A stretch of DNA of 64,000 nucleotides, taken from contig CAXXKX010000004.1 of NCBI GenBank assembly GCA_963676655.2, positions 620,001 to 684,000 of the forward strand, in the 5' to 3' direction. The notes beneath the pieces were generated by a model. The model ran no database searches. It was given only the letters and a program-made list of their open reading frames with translations, and was not told the origin of the DNA. The position numbers were made by a program, and so were the translations under genes. Numbering within the stretch: position 1 is the stretch's first letter; each line of letters opens with the position of its first letter. Shown here one piece after another: positions 56,024 through 64,000 of the stretch. The DNA is from G963676655 sp963676655 (lineage in GTDB: Bacteria > Verrucomicrobiota > Lentisphaeria > Victivallales > Victivallaceae).

Positions 56024-57832
56024 TCAAGATAAATTAAATACCAGACAACTATGCGATGACACACTTGCCTGGAACAGATTTTTAAAAGTACCAATATTTT
56101 CACCTGACATGTAATCATCTACCCTAAAAGCGTGATCAGGCGTGATTTTATTCAGGTCGGCTTGAATTTCCGTGGTTTCATCGGAAAAATTAAATAATCC
56201 CAATAGCATTTCACCCGTATCTTTGGAGCGTCTCAGCCATACCGCCGGATATTCGCGTTCAAAGAAATCCAATGGCCTGGTTTCAAATATTCCCGGCTCC
56301 GCCAACAGCAATTTCGATAATTCCGCCCGTTCCGGAGCCAGGGTCTCAAAACGGTCCGACAACAGCATCATGCCCCCGACGATAAACAACGCGTATGTCC
56401 AGAGAACAATTTCGTTTTCGGACAATTTATTGTTATCGCTGCGGGCAATATGGGTATCGGGATCGGATATCCATAAGCGGCCGTTCATATAGCTGCGGTT
56501 GATGATGTTCCGGCAAACATTCGGCACCGCCGGGGCCTCGGCATAAATGACCGGCTTATTCGATTTCCAGTAAGGAGTGATGTCGGTTCCAATCCGTTCA
56601 CCGTTGACCAGACCGATAACCGGTCCCAGGGGAGTGGTGCAGCCGAGAATAAATCGATCTCCCATTGCGTCGCGAATTACCTGCAGTCCACGTCGCAAAG
56701 CCTGGGCGCGGGTTGCCTTGCGGTCATAATAATGTCCGCCGGTTCCCATACAGGCCCAGGTCATAAAATCCAGTTTGACATACTCAAAACCCCACTTCAC
56801 CAGGGTGGCAAAAGTGTTGTAGAGATACTCCTGCGCTCCCGGGTGAGTGCCGTCAAGACACGCAACCCGGCTGCCGCGCCATTCAGAAGCCCACATAATT
56901 TCACCTGTCGCGTCTTTAACCATCCAATCCGGATGTGACTTGAAAAGTTGCGAGCGTTCTTCAACCATAAACGGCGCCAGCCATATTCCCGGTCTTAAAC
57001 CGATAGCTTTAATTTTCTGCGCGAGGAACTGAAGTCCATGCGGAAATTTTTCATTGCAAATCAGCCAGTCGCCTAATGCCGCCTCATAACCGTCATCAAG
57101 CTGAATATATTCGATCGGGAACTCTTCTTTATGTTCGGATATGAACTTGATATTTTCCAGAACATCCGTTTCCGTGATTTTATCGAAATAGTAATACCAG
57201 CTGCACCAACCGGTCGGCACATGGCTCCAGGTCAATGCTTTCATCCGTTTCCCCCATAAATCGGCAAACTTCTCAAGCAACCCGTACCCGTCATCGCCGT
57301 CAAATATGACGAGTTCTTCAGATATTACAGTTTCTCCCGGATCGACTTCAATCCCGTCTCCGCATGAGTAGGCGCTCAGAGTCTTTACTCCTGATTCCTC
57401 CAGTTCAATGTCAAACCGGGTAATTTGGTCGGCGGAACTGATAAAGCCGGCCAGGAGCGAGTAATCGGTCTCTTTATCGTTAAGAACAATAACGTTTTCA
57501 GCAGAAAAGTCATTCGGCGTGGAACTGTTATACTCTTCAGGCGCTGAAACCGCGAACTGAAGATAATCAGGGTCTGCGGAAAAATCCGTGTCACCGAAAC
57601 GTACTGCCGCGGCAGCCGAAGTCATGGTCCAGCCCTCTTTATACAACCTGATATTTGCGCCGGGAATCCCGGAAAACAATTTTAGATCAAAACGAAAACC
57701 GCCAAATTTGACGGTTGTATCCGTCTTATTAGTATATTTCGCCTGGAACCATTGATATTCCTTATTATTCTGGTGATTTATTCTGACGACAGGTTGCCAA
57801 TTGTTATTGATCTGGACGCTTGCTTTATACAT
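56024..57832 (-). CDS. GH36 alpha-galactosidase-type glycoside hydrolase
   Basis: A 602-residue GH36-like enzyme, retaining alpha-galactosidase type, somewhat shorter than the common 700 residues. An N-terminal beta-supersandwich covers about 1-190. The TIM barrel begins TGWCSWYYYFD and EYIQLDDGYE. Nucleophile Asp355 lies in YVKLDF and acid/base Asp417 in RIGTDITPYW. A short C-terminal beta domain ends in CLVFNLS. No signal peptide, so it likely acts on imported oligosaccharides or is exported by another route. AAAGGGAAAA precedes the ATG. It is first in the block that follows pseudopilin copy 3. Confidence 0.9.
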   Translation of the reverse strand: MYKASVQINNNWQPVVRINHQNNKEYQWFQAKYTNKTDTTVKFGGFRFDLKLFSGIPGANIRLYKEGWTMTSAAAAVRFGDTDFSADPDYLQFAVSAPEEYNSSTPNDFSAENVIVLNDKETDYSLLAGFISSADQITRFDIELEESGVKTLSAYSCGDGIEVDPGETVISEELVIFDGDDGYGLLEKFADLWGKRMKALTWSHVPTGWCSWYYYFDKITETDVLENIKFISEHKEEFPIEYIQLDDGYEAALGDWLICNEKFPHGLQFLAQKIKAIGLRPGIWLAPFMVEERSQLFKSHPDWMVKDATGEIMWASEWRGSRVACLDGTHPGAQEYLYNTFATLVKWGFEYVKLDFMTWACMGTGGHYYDRKATRAQALRRGLQVIRDAMGDRFILGCTTPLGPVIGLVNGERIGTDITPYWKSNKPVIYAEAPAVPNVCRNIINRSYMNGRLWISDPDTHIARSDNNKLSENEIVLWTYALFIVGGMMLLSDRFETLAPERAELSKLLLAEPGIFETRPLDFFEREYPAVWLRRSKDTGEMLLGLFNFSDETTEIQADLNKITPDHAFRVDDYMSGENIGTFKNLFQASVSSHSCLVFNLS

Positions 57833-58016
57833 TTTTCCCTTTAAAAAATATGCTGATGTTTTTGTAATTAGAGGTGTCTATTATATTTCAAAATACTTAT
57901 TTCATTAGTGTTTATTGATTCCAGCTTACTTCTGCCGTAACGTAATGCAAAAATCCGGTTCTCCTCAAAGAGATATAAAATTACGGTTCATCAGCTTGAT
58001 GGGATGAAAGTAAAAG

Positions 58017-58787
58017 TTAATAATTCGGCTCCCAGAATTTATTAGTGCTGAAATATCTCAGCGGAGAAAACCAATAAGCATTGTAATCATTTGTAAATGA
58101 CGCTTTATCGCCTTTTCCCTGAATTTTTACCTTTGATGCATGACCATCAGTGTATGAAACATTACAGGCTGCCTGATGCCGGGTATCTATTTGCCCCCAA
58201 CTGCTGCTGGTGGAATAATAATTGTATGTCCGGTAAAACCCGCGTGAAATATCGCTGCCCATATAAGTATCCATAACGAAAGAAAGGGCGCTCGGGGATT
58301 TTATTTTACTGTTTTTTACCGACATTCTATCACTTCCGACGTAATAACTCATTTTTCGGCTGAGACCATACGAAATATATTTAAAAACCGACCAGTAGGT
58401 GTTTGATTTACCATGATAAAAGAGATAAACCAGGTCTACATTATTATAATAATTCCTGAAACTGGCATTTGTCATGGCCGGGCACCAGAACATGTTGGCT
58501 TTTAATCCCAGGGCATTCAGCATGACAACCGAGCCGTAAGTGTACCTGGTGCTACTGTTCGGGTCATCAGGAGTGCCAACGTAGAACTCCGGCATAAGGT
58601 GGCCGTCTGAAATATCGGCATACATCACATTGGCCTGGCCTATTTGTTTCAAATTGCTTATGCATTTTATGGATTTTGCTTTATCTCTCGCCTTATTCAG
58701 TGCGGGAAGTAACATGCTGGCGAGGATTGCAATGATGGCTATTACTACTAACAATTCGATCAGTGTGAATTTTTTCGTTAACTTCAT
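58017..58787 (-). CDS. Pseudopilin-like exported protein with H-x9-DG motif (copy 3)
   Basis: Prepilin-type N-terminus MKLTKK/FTLIELLVV with Glu at +5 and Lys at -1, then KARDKAKSIKCISNLKQ. C-terminal RHQAACNVSYTDGH (H-x9-DG) and FWEPNY. 256 residues from the ATG at 58787, with AAAGGAG before it; the open frame runs to 58859. Body motifs (FYHGKSNTYWSVFKY, YYSTSSSWGQIDTRH) match copy 1 closely though the genes are 32 kb apart. It lies directly after the LacI regulator and before GH36, and is probably controlled with them. Confidence 0.92.
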   Translation of the reverse strand: MKLTKKFTLIELLVVIAIIAILASMLLPALNKARDKAKSIKCISNLKQIGQANVMYADISDGHLMPEFYVGTPDDPNSSTRYTYGSVVMLNALGLKANMFWCPAMTNASFRNYYNNVDLVYLFYHGKSNTYWSVFKYISYGLSRKMSYYVGSDRMSVKNSKIKSPSALSFVMDTYMGSDISRGFYRTYNYYSTSSSWGQIDTRHQAACNVSYTDGHASKVKIQGKGDKASFTNDYNAYWFSPLRYFSTNKFWEPNY

Positions 58788-58897
58788 TTCGAATCTCCTT
58801 TCAGTTAATATTGAAATCATGCATTCAAGTGATACATACCTGTTAACCGTATGTTCCATGGTGCCATACGTCGATTGCCATATCCTGAGACTCCAAT

Positions 58898-59965
58898 TTA
58901 TTTTCCATGGCTGCGCCTTGATATAAATTTATCTTTGTAAATATATGTTTCACCGGTTCCGGATGATTTTTCATTTATCAATTCCAGTGTTTTGTCGCAC
59001 ATCTGTTCAACCGGATGTAAAAATGTCGTTAACGGGACAGGCTGATACTGCGCCAGCGGCATATCCCCGAAACCAATAATCGCGATATCTTCCGGAACTC
59101 TGATCTTTTTGTGCAGCAGAATATTGATAACGCTCGGTCCCATTATGTCGTTACGGATAAAGGCGCAGTTAACCCCATTTTCACGATGATGGTAAATCAG
59201 GTTTTCCGCCAATACTTCAGCCTGCACATCAGGGGTGATGTCAAATACGTCCCTGGGGCATATCCCGTATATTTCAAACCCTCTTTTCGTAAACGACGGG
59301 CGTATCCGGTGAGTTCCGGCCAGGCCGGTTGTACTGTCATCAAACATCATTTCATCCAGAGCCACCTTACAGTGTCCCTGACTGCTGAATATCTCCGCAA
59401 CATGATCATAAGTGGACAGCCGGTCAAAACCGACCAGTTGGATCCCGTGATCCAGATATTCTTTTTCCCAGCGGTAGTGGCAGTGACTGTAGTTATATAT
59501 GATAACTTGTTCCATGCGTGAAAGCAGCGGAAACAATTTTTCAGCATTGCTGATTTCATCTTCGGGAGAGCTTACATGCATCCAGATCAGTTTTCTTACT
59601 CCCTTGGCAACCTGTTCCCGGAGCGCGTCTTGAATTTTTTCCGGTGATACGCCGGTGATTTCAACAAAACCGTATTTTTTTTCGATTTCCCGGGTCATAA
59701 GGGATAGCGCTTTGATCAAGTGCGAATTCGGGAGAAACCTTCCGCAAAAGAGAATACTTAACGGGTTAGCAACAGAGCCGTTTTTGACTTGCAGTGCTGA
59801 CCTTGATTGTACGTAGCCGCGTCTGCTAAGGTGTTTTACTATTCTTTCCCGGGTTGCCGCGCCGACACGCAATTTATCGGCTTTACCGTTAACAACCGCT
59901 GAAACTACACGTTGACTTACATGCAGTTCTTTTGCCATTTGAGCCATTGTTAATAATTCAGACAT
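58898..59965 (-). CDS. LacI family transcriptional regulator
   Basis: A 355-residue sugar-responsive repressor. The N-terminal helix-turn-helix MAQMAKELHVSQRVVSAVVNG has the LacI layout (quoted as MAKELHVSQRVVSAVV). A periplasmic-binding-like ligand domain follows (NYSHCHYRW, AIIGFGDMPLAQYQPVPLTTF). The last part is a standard dimerisation core. Two copies of a 22-bp palindrome lie in its promoter region, consistent with autoregulation. Genes downstream (pseudopilin, GH36 and others) are plausible targets. The inducer is unknown. Confidence 0.9.
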   Translation of the reverse strand: MSELLTMAQMAKELHVSQRVVSAVVNGKADKLRVGAATRERIVKHLSRRGYVQSRSALQVKNGSVANPLSILFCGRFLPNSHLIKALSLMTREIEKKYGFVEITGVSPEKIQDALREQVAKGVRKLIWMHVSSPEDEISNAEKLFPLLSRMEQVIIYNYSHCHYRWEKEYLDHGIQLVGFDRLSTYDHVAEIFSSQGHCKVALDEMMFDDSTTGLAGTHRIRPSFTKRGFEIYGICPRDVFDITPDVQAEVLAENLIYHHRENGVNCAFIRNDIMGPSVINILLHKKIRVPEDIAIIGFGDMPLAQYQPVPLTTFLHPVEQMCDKTLELINEKSSGTGETYIYKDKFISRRSHGK

Positions 59966-59986
59966 ATATAAAACCTGTTTTGCAAA

Positions 59987-60054
59987 TTGCTTCTTTCGTA
60001 TGAAGCAAGTTTTGCATAATAATTTATTAATTTTGCTTCTTTCGTGTGAAGCAT
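59987..60054. promoter_or_regulatory. Paired 22-bp palindromes, likely LacI-type operators
   Basis: TTGCTTC-TTTCGTAT-GAAGCAA at 59987-60008 and TTGCTTC-TTTCGTGT-GAAGCAT at 60033-60054 are near-identical inverted repeats, 46 bp apart centre to centre. They lie 22 and 68 bp upstream of the LacI ATG at 59965. Their number and position suit repression by the LacI protein, with possible looping. Confidence 0.75.
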
Positions 60055-60348
60055 ATTATACACGATGGATGTTTAAAAGTCAATACCCATGTTTTATAAA
60101 CCGGGCGTTTTTTACCTGTCTGATAAATTCGGGACGCTTTTACACGTATTAGATTTCTAAGATCGGCCAACTGCCGGTAAATATATCTTTGTTTTACTGA
60201 TATCCGGGAACATCACAACTTCTCTTTGACGGACTGCTGCGCCTGAAGTAAAAAACTGACTTGAAACCCGGTCTCATACTGAAAGCAGAGTCACTGAATT
60301 TATGATATAAATTGCGACAAGTATTTCCTGTCAATCGATTTTACTAAA
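60055..60348. other. Intergenic stretch after the aldose epimerase gene
   Basis: No gene and no clear hairpin terminator seen. Part of the LacI promoter region is at its low end. Confidence 0.5.
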
Positions 60349-61308
60349 TTATACTTCAACTTTTATTCTGGTGTTTCCGGTCCATAATTGATTGGACTGT
60401 AATGTCTGTAAACCTGTTTGGGATGGCGGCAGGTCAAGGTTCGGGGCGTTGCTCAGGCAGGTCAGCGGCTCGATACAGAAGAATCCTTTGCCGCCGCCCT
60501 CATTCCACAGCGCCCAGAATTTATATGCTTTATCAACTTCATAGATGACTTTTGCATGCGGATGATATATTACAGCTCCCCGGAAATTGTTTGTCGGGGT
60601 AATCTGGGTCAACATCCCGACCGAATGGTTTCCCGGGCTGCTCCCGTCAGGATTACGATAGTCAAAGGCTGCCGGCACGGGGTGTCTTTCTCCGGTTGGA
60701 ACTTTTGTTTCAGGTGAAATTTCATAATAAACACTGTCAGTGGGGACCATCATCAGGCTGTTTTGGGGCACATTGAAAGCGGAATGAAAGCCGAGGCCAA
60801 ACGGCATTGGCGCATTGCTTAGATTTGTCAACTCAGTCTGTTGGTGGACCGCCTCAGGTGAAAACACATACCGCAAAATTAATTTGAACTCATGAGGGTA
60901 TCCCGGAAAGGTGCTTCTGGTTCGATCATGAGTATAGCTCAGTGTCAGCTTGGTTTCATTTCCGGACTCTTTGAATCCCTCTAAATTCCACGGTTCCTGC
61001 ATGATCAGACCGTGCAGATTGCAGTTGTTTTCCGGATCGTTTATCGGAAATCGGTATGTCCGGGCATTCCAGGTATAAGTGCCTCCGGCAATTCGGCCCA
61101 GCGGAAACAGCAACGGCATACCGTAGTGTTCCGGTTTTTCCCTTAAGGCCGAAAGAGTCGCCGGCGTTCGTAGTACATCAGTTCCCGACGGCTTATGATG
61201 CAGGCGTATCAGATTGGCGTTATTCGTGACAACAACTTCCGCATGCCAGACCGATGTATCGATATCAACAATATGTTCGTTATCTATATGTTTTTCCGTA
61301 ATAGACAT
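60349..61308 (-). CDS. Aldose 1-epimerase (galactose mutarotase family)
   Basis: Interconverts alpha and beta anomers of a hexose or related sugar. The 319-residue beta-sandwich has YGMPLLFPLGRIAGG and CNLHGLIMQEPW near the N-terminal third, with His in NLHG. PFGLGFHSAFN supplies the second histidine, and FFCIEPLTCLSNAPNL supplies the catalytic glutamate. The order of motifs is standard for GalM-like proteins, though sequence is diverged from E. coli GalM. It follows the flavoprotein gene with a 7-bp gap. Confidence 0.87.
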   Translation of the reverse strand: MSITEKHIDNEHIVDIDTSVWHAEVVVTNNANLIRLHHKPSGTDVLRTPATLSALREKPEHYGMPLLFPLGRIAGGTYTWNARTYRFPINDPENNCNLHGLIMQEPWNLEGFKESGNETKLTLSYTHDRTRSTFPGYPHEFKLILRYVFSPEAVHQQTELTNLSNAPMPFGLGFHSAFNVPQNSLMMVPTDSVYYEISPETKVPTGERHPVPAAFDYRNPDGSSPGNHSVGMLTQITPTNNFRGAVIYHPHAKVIYEVDKAYKFWALWNEGGGKGFFCIEPLTCLSNAPNLDLPPSQTGLQTLQSNQLWTGNTRIKVEV

Positions 61309-61315
61309 AAGTGTA

Positions 61316-62758
61316 TCATCCCAATAAAATTTTTGCCGTATTCAGGGCATGACGCAAAATAATGACCTGTTCAGGGGGCGCTGGCGGATTCTGTTCGATC
61401 GAATCAGTTAATTCGCTCAAAAACTCCTGTCCTTCGGCCATGATCCTCCTGCTGCGGGTAATGCCGCAATATTTGTCCAGTGCCATGCCAAGCTCTTTAA
61501 TATAACCATTAAAATCTCCATTGCCACATTTACAGTTGCTTAAAAAATCTCTAATGCAATTGGTTGAATTATCCGGTTTTCCGGCAAATTCCGCGGCGGA
61601 GAGTCCGGCGGCTCGCCCGAATACCAGCACTTCCAGGCCGGCGTTGCCGCCGATGCGGTCCCGCCCGTGAATGCCGCCAGTAACTTCGCCTGCCGCGAAC
61701 AAGCCTTGGACTGAGGTGGACGCGTCGGACGCGATTTTCACTCCGCCAAGCGTGGTGTGAGCCGCCGGTTTTACTTCCAGCCGTAGATCTTCATAATTAT
61801 CGGCTATTGGACGAAGCTTACGATAATATTCCGGATATTTATTTCGGAACGCGGTTTCGTCGACTCCGGAAAAATAAAAATAGACGCCACCGTGCGGGCT
61901 GCCTTTGCCTGATTCGATACAAGCGGCAATAAGTTGCGCCAATTCCCGTTTTGCCGGGGCAGGGGCATTTATGTCAAGTAATGACTTGCCGTCGCAATCA
62001 AGCAGTTTCGCGCCTTCAAAGAGTAAGGTGGTGATAATCGGAAATGAATAAAACTTTGCGGGCCAGACAGTGACGCATGGTTCGAACTGTGTCCGGTTCA
62101 TTCCGGTCAATTCAGCTTCGGCGTCAAGAGCCAGAGCGTACCCGGATCCCTGTAATATTTTGGTCCAGGTTGAAAAATGGTAAAGTCCGGCCGCTCCACC
62201 AGTCGCTAAAATAATACAAGGGGTTTTATATGCTGTCGGTTCGCCGTTGCGAAAACCCAGCGCGCCGTTTATGGTTCCGTTTTTTGTGAACAGTTTGACG
62301 ATCCGGGTTTCATGGAATTCAATCCGGGAATTCTTTGCCAGAATGGTCCGGTATTTTTCCATTACGAGTTTGCCGGTGATGGTTTTGTGATGCACCACCC
62401 GCGGGAACGATGATCCGACCGGACGCAGCAAATCATATGTCCCGTCAGCGTTACGGTCGAATTCCAACCCGAGGCACTCTAGGTACTCAACCATTCCGGC
62501 TGCGTCATGACATAGCTTTTCGACTAAGGCCGGATCATTTTCTCCGGCCCCGGCCCGCAGGGTGTCCGCGACAAATATTTCCGGCGAATCTCCCGGCGCC
62601 AGCGGCGCGCAAAAACCCATAACTTCCGATGACGAGCCGCCGCCGAGATCGGTAATGATCACTTTCTTGTCCGGTGCTTTCTCTGTAAGGGAGACCGCGG
62701 CCTGAAGTCCGGCCAATCCGCCGCCGATAATCAGAACATCGCAATCATGGGTTTTCAT
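61316..62758 (-). CDS. Flavoprotein of the fumarate reductase/succinate dehydrogenase type
   Basis: A 480-residue soluble flavoprotein with CDVLIIGGGLAGLQAAV at the N-terminus (FAD site), TGGAAGLYHFSTW, and AGEVTGGIHGRDRIGGNA, the conserved FAD and active-site segment of the fumarate reductase family. It lacks a signal peptide. The start overlaps the stop of the preceding dehydratase as ATGA (62758-62755); a start at 62764 or the far upstream one at 62851 is less likely. It could oxidise a sugar acid or alcohol made in the dehydratase pathway; other family roles cannot be excluded. Confidence 0.82.
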   Translation of the reverse strand: MKTHDCDVLIIGGGLAGLQAAVSLTEKAPDKKVIITDLGGGSSSEVMGFCAPLAPGDSPEIFVADTLRAGAGENDPALVEKLCHDAAGMVEYLECLGLEFDRNADGTYDLLRPVGSSFPRVVHHKTITGKLVMEKYRTILAKNSRIEFHETRIVKLFTKNGTINGALGFRNGEPTAYKTPCIILATGGAAGLYHFSTWTKILQGSGYALALDAEAELTGMNRTQFEPCVTVWPAKFYSFPIITTLLFEGAKLLDCDGKSLLDINAPAPAKRELAQLIAACIESGKGSPHGGVYFYFSGVDETAFRNKYPEYYRKLRPIADNYEDLRLEVKPAAHTTLGGVKIASDASTSVQGLFAAGEVTGGIHGRDRIGGNAGLEVLVFGRAAGLSAAEFAGKPDNSTNCIRDFLSNCKCGNGDFNGYIKELGMALDKYCGITRSRRIMAEGQEFLSELTDSIEQNPPAPPEQVIILRHALNTAKILLG

Positions 62759-64000
62759 TCCCATACCGCTCCTTTGGCCAGTGAACCGACGCACTTCGAG
62801 AACAGGCGCAGGAACGGCGGATATTTTTCTTTCGGAAATACCCAGTTCCACTGTTTCCGGCGTTCTGCCAATTCCTCTTCGCTGACGCGTAGATCAAGCT
62901 TGCGTTCATCAAGATCGATATCAATGACGTCGCCGTTTTTAACCAGGGCCAGCGGTCCGCCCAGTCCGGCTTCAGGAGAAACATAGCCGATACTCAGGCC
63001 GCTTGATCCACCGGAAAAGCGACCGTCAGTAACGATTGCCACATCATGATCGAGGCCGCGTCCCTTGAGTTCTTTTTGAAACGCATAGGCCGTGGTGCCG
63101 AAACGAGCTTTTGGCCCGAGATAGCGAATCACCGCCACATCGCCGGCGGAGAACTCGTTGTTATCGAGTGCCTGCATGGCGTCATCAAGTTCGTCAAAGA
63201 CCTTTGCCAGACCGGAGAACCGGCGCATTTTTACATCAACCGCCCCGGCTTTGATAATTCCGCCTTCCGGCGCAAGATTTCCGTAAAGAACATAAAGCGC
63301 CCCGCTGGCCGATACCGGTTTGTCCAGCGGACGGATCACTTCACTGTCGTAATTTTCCGCGTCGGCGTAATTTTCCGCGAAGGTTGCGCCGGTCACGGTC
63401 AGGCATTCGCCGTGCAGTTTGGGCATGAGCTCCTTAAACAAAGCGCGGGTTCCTCCGGCGCGGTCGATGTCCTGCAAGTGCCAGGGGCCGCTCGGCGATG
63501 CTCCGACAATTTGAGGAATATTTTTTGATGCGGCATCGAACTTGCGCCACCATTCCCCTTCGAGTCCGGCTTCAGTCGCGACGGCGGGAACATGCATGAG
63601 CAGATTTATCGAACCGGCCATCGCCATTGAGGCGGCTATCGCGTTTTCCACCGCTTGTTCGGTGATAATATCGCGAGCCCGGATATTTTTTTCGAGCAGG
63701 GTCATAATCTGGCGTCCGGCCCGGTAGGCGCATTGCAGCAGTTCGGAACTGGTCGCGGACATGACCGCGTTGCCCGGCAGCGACAGCCCGAGAGCTTCCG
63801 CAACCAGACACATGCTGTTGGCGGTGGTCATTACTCCGCAGGCTCCGCAGGGCGTATACATGCGCGACACTTCACGGTCGGCTTTGGTTTTGTCGTAATT
63901 GCCCTGCATGGTTTTACCGACATTATCGGTCAGTTCGATATAGTTGACGCTTTTGCCGTCCAGGTACGGCATCGGCATGTAACCGCCGGTAACCATGATC
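62755..64000 (-). CDS. Dihydroxy-acid/sugar-acid dehydratase (IlvD/Edd family), partial
   Basis: Dehydrates a dihydroxy acid or sugar acid to a 2-keto-3-deoxy acid through an Fe-S cluster. The C-terminal 415 or so residues are in the window; the N-terminus continues past the right edge. CGACGVMTTANSM gives one cluster cysteine, and TDGRFSGGSSGLSIGYVSPEA (in parts TDGRFSGGSSG and IGYVSPEAG) is the conserved substrate region. In this setting a sugar-acid dehydratase is likelier than the branched-chain amino acid enzyme IlvD. Its stop is coupled to the flavoprotein start. Confidence 0.85.
   Translation of the reverse strand, partial: IMVTGGYMPMPYLDGKSVNYIELTDNVGKTMQGNYDKTKADREVSRMYTPCGACGVMTTANSMCLVAEALGLSLPGNAVMSATSSELLQCAYRAGRQIMTLLEKNIRARDIITEQAVENAIAASMAMAGSINLLMHVPAVATEAGLEGEWWRKFDAASKNIPQIVGASPSGPWHLQDIDRAGGTRALFKELMPKLHGECLTVTGATFAENYADAENYDSEVIRPLDKPVSASGALYVLYGNLAPEGGIIKAGAVDVKMRRFSGLAKVFDELDDAMQALDNNEFSAGDVAVIRYLGPKARFGTTAYAFQKELKGRGLDHDVAIVTDGRFSGGSSGLSIGYVSPEAGLGGPLALVKNGDVIDIDLDERKLDLRVSEEELAERRKQWNWVFPKEKYPPFLRLFSKCVGSLAKGAVWE

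Overview
The window (about 64 kb) looks like part of a Lentisphaerota (Victivallales-type) chromosome. This is inferred from content: three pseudopilins that begin FTLIELLVVIAI and end in an H-x9-DG motif, three Cys-type sulfatases, several heparinase II/III-like proteins, paired FAD-dependent oxidoreductases, and no SusC/SusD or TonB-type genes. No rRNA gene is present to confirm it.

Left part (1-13500). A mannitol-dehydrogenase-like gene and a sulfatase form a minus-strand pair. An unusual intergenic region follows, with a 17-bp inverted repeat pair around an 82-bp near-palindrome. Then come tyrS and a gltS-like glutamate symporter on the plus strand, and a structured noncoding stretch that resembles the 5' half of a group II intron. 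Three paralogous exported proteins of unknown function (6335-10096) recombine the same domains in different orders. murJ, tRNA-Leu(CAA) and a Fic protein preceded by an array of operator-like repeats end this part.

Right part (13709-64000). Every supported gene lies on the minus strand, and nearly all concern extracellular glycan breakdown or sugar-acid metabolism. Reading with transcription (high to low coordinate): an IlvD-type dehydratase (cut by the window edge), a flavoprotein and an aldose epimerase; a LacI regulator with two copies of a 22-bp palindrome in front of it; pseudopilin, GH36 galactosidase, double 4Fe-4S protein, MDR dehydrogenase, TIM-barrel isomerase, and a radical-SAM remnant; a 1376-residue exported protein of unknown function; pseudopilin, GH5-like enzyme with CBM9, FAD oxidoreductase, GH2, small exported coiled-coil protein, GH2, and DUF4832 protein. 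After a 456-bp gap an IclR regulator heads a second block: 2-hydroxyacid dehydrogenase, heparinase-like, GH105, FAD oxidoreductase, pseudopilin, GH105, heparinase-like, RraA, SDR, heparinase-like, alcohol dehydrogenase, KduD and two sulfatases.

Together these suggest a pathway for a sulfated, uronic-acid-containing polysaccharide. Sulfatases remove sulfate, lyases cut beside uronate, GH105 enzymes free the unsaturated uronate, and KduD with other dehydrogenases and dehydratases carries the products toward 2-keto-3-deoxygluconate. GH2, GH36 and GH5-like enzymes would handle neutral side sugars. The block has no sugar transporter. The three pseudopilins placed between enzyme groups lack the usual glycine before the processing site, and they are the most intriguing feature of the locus.
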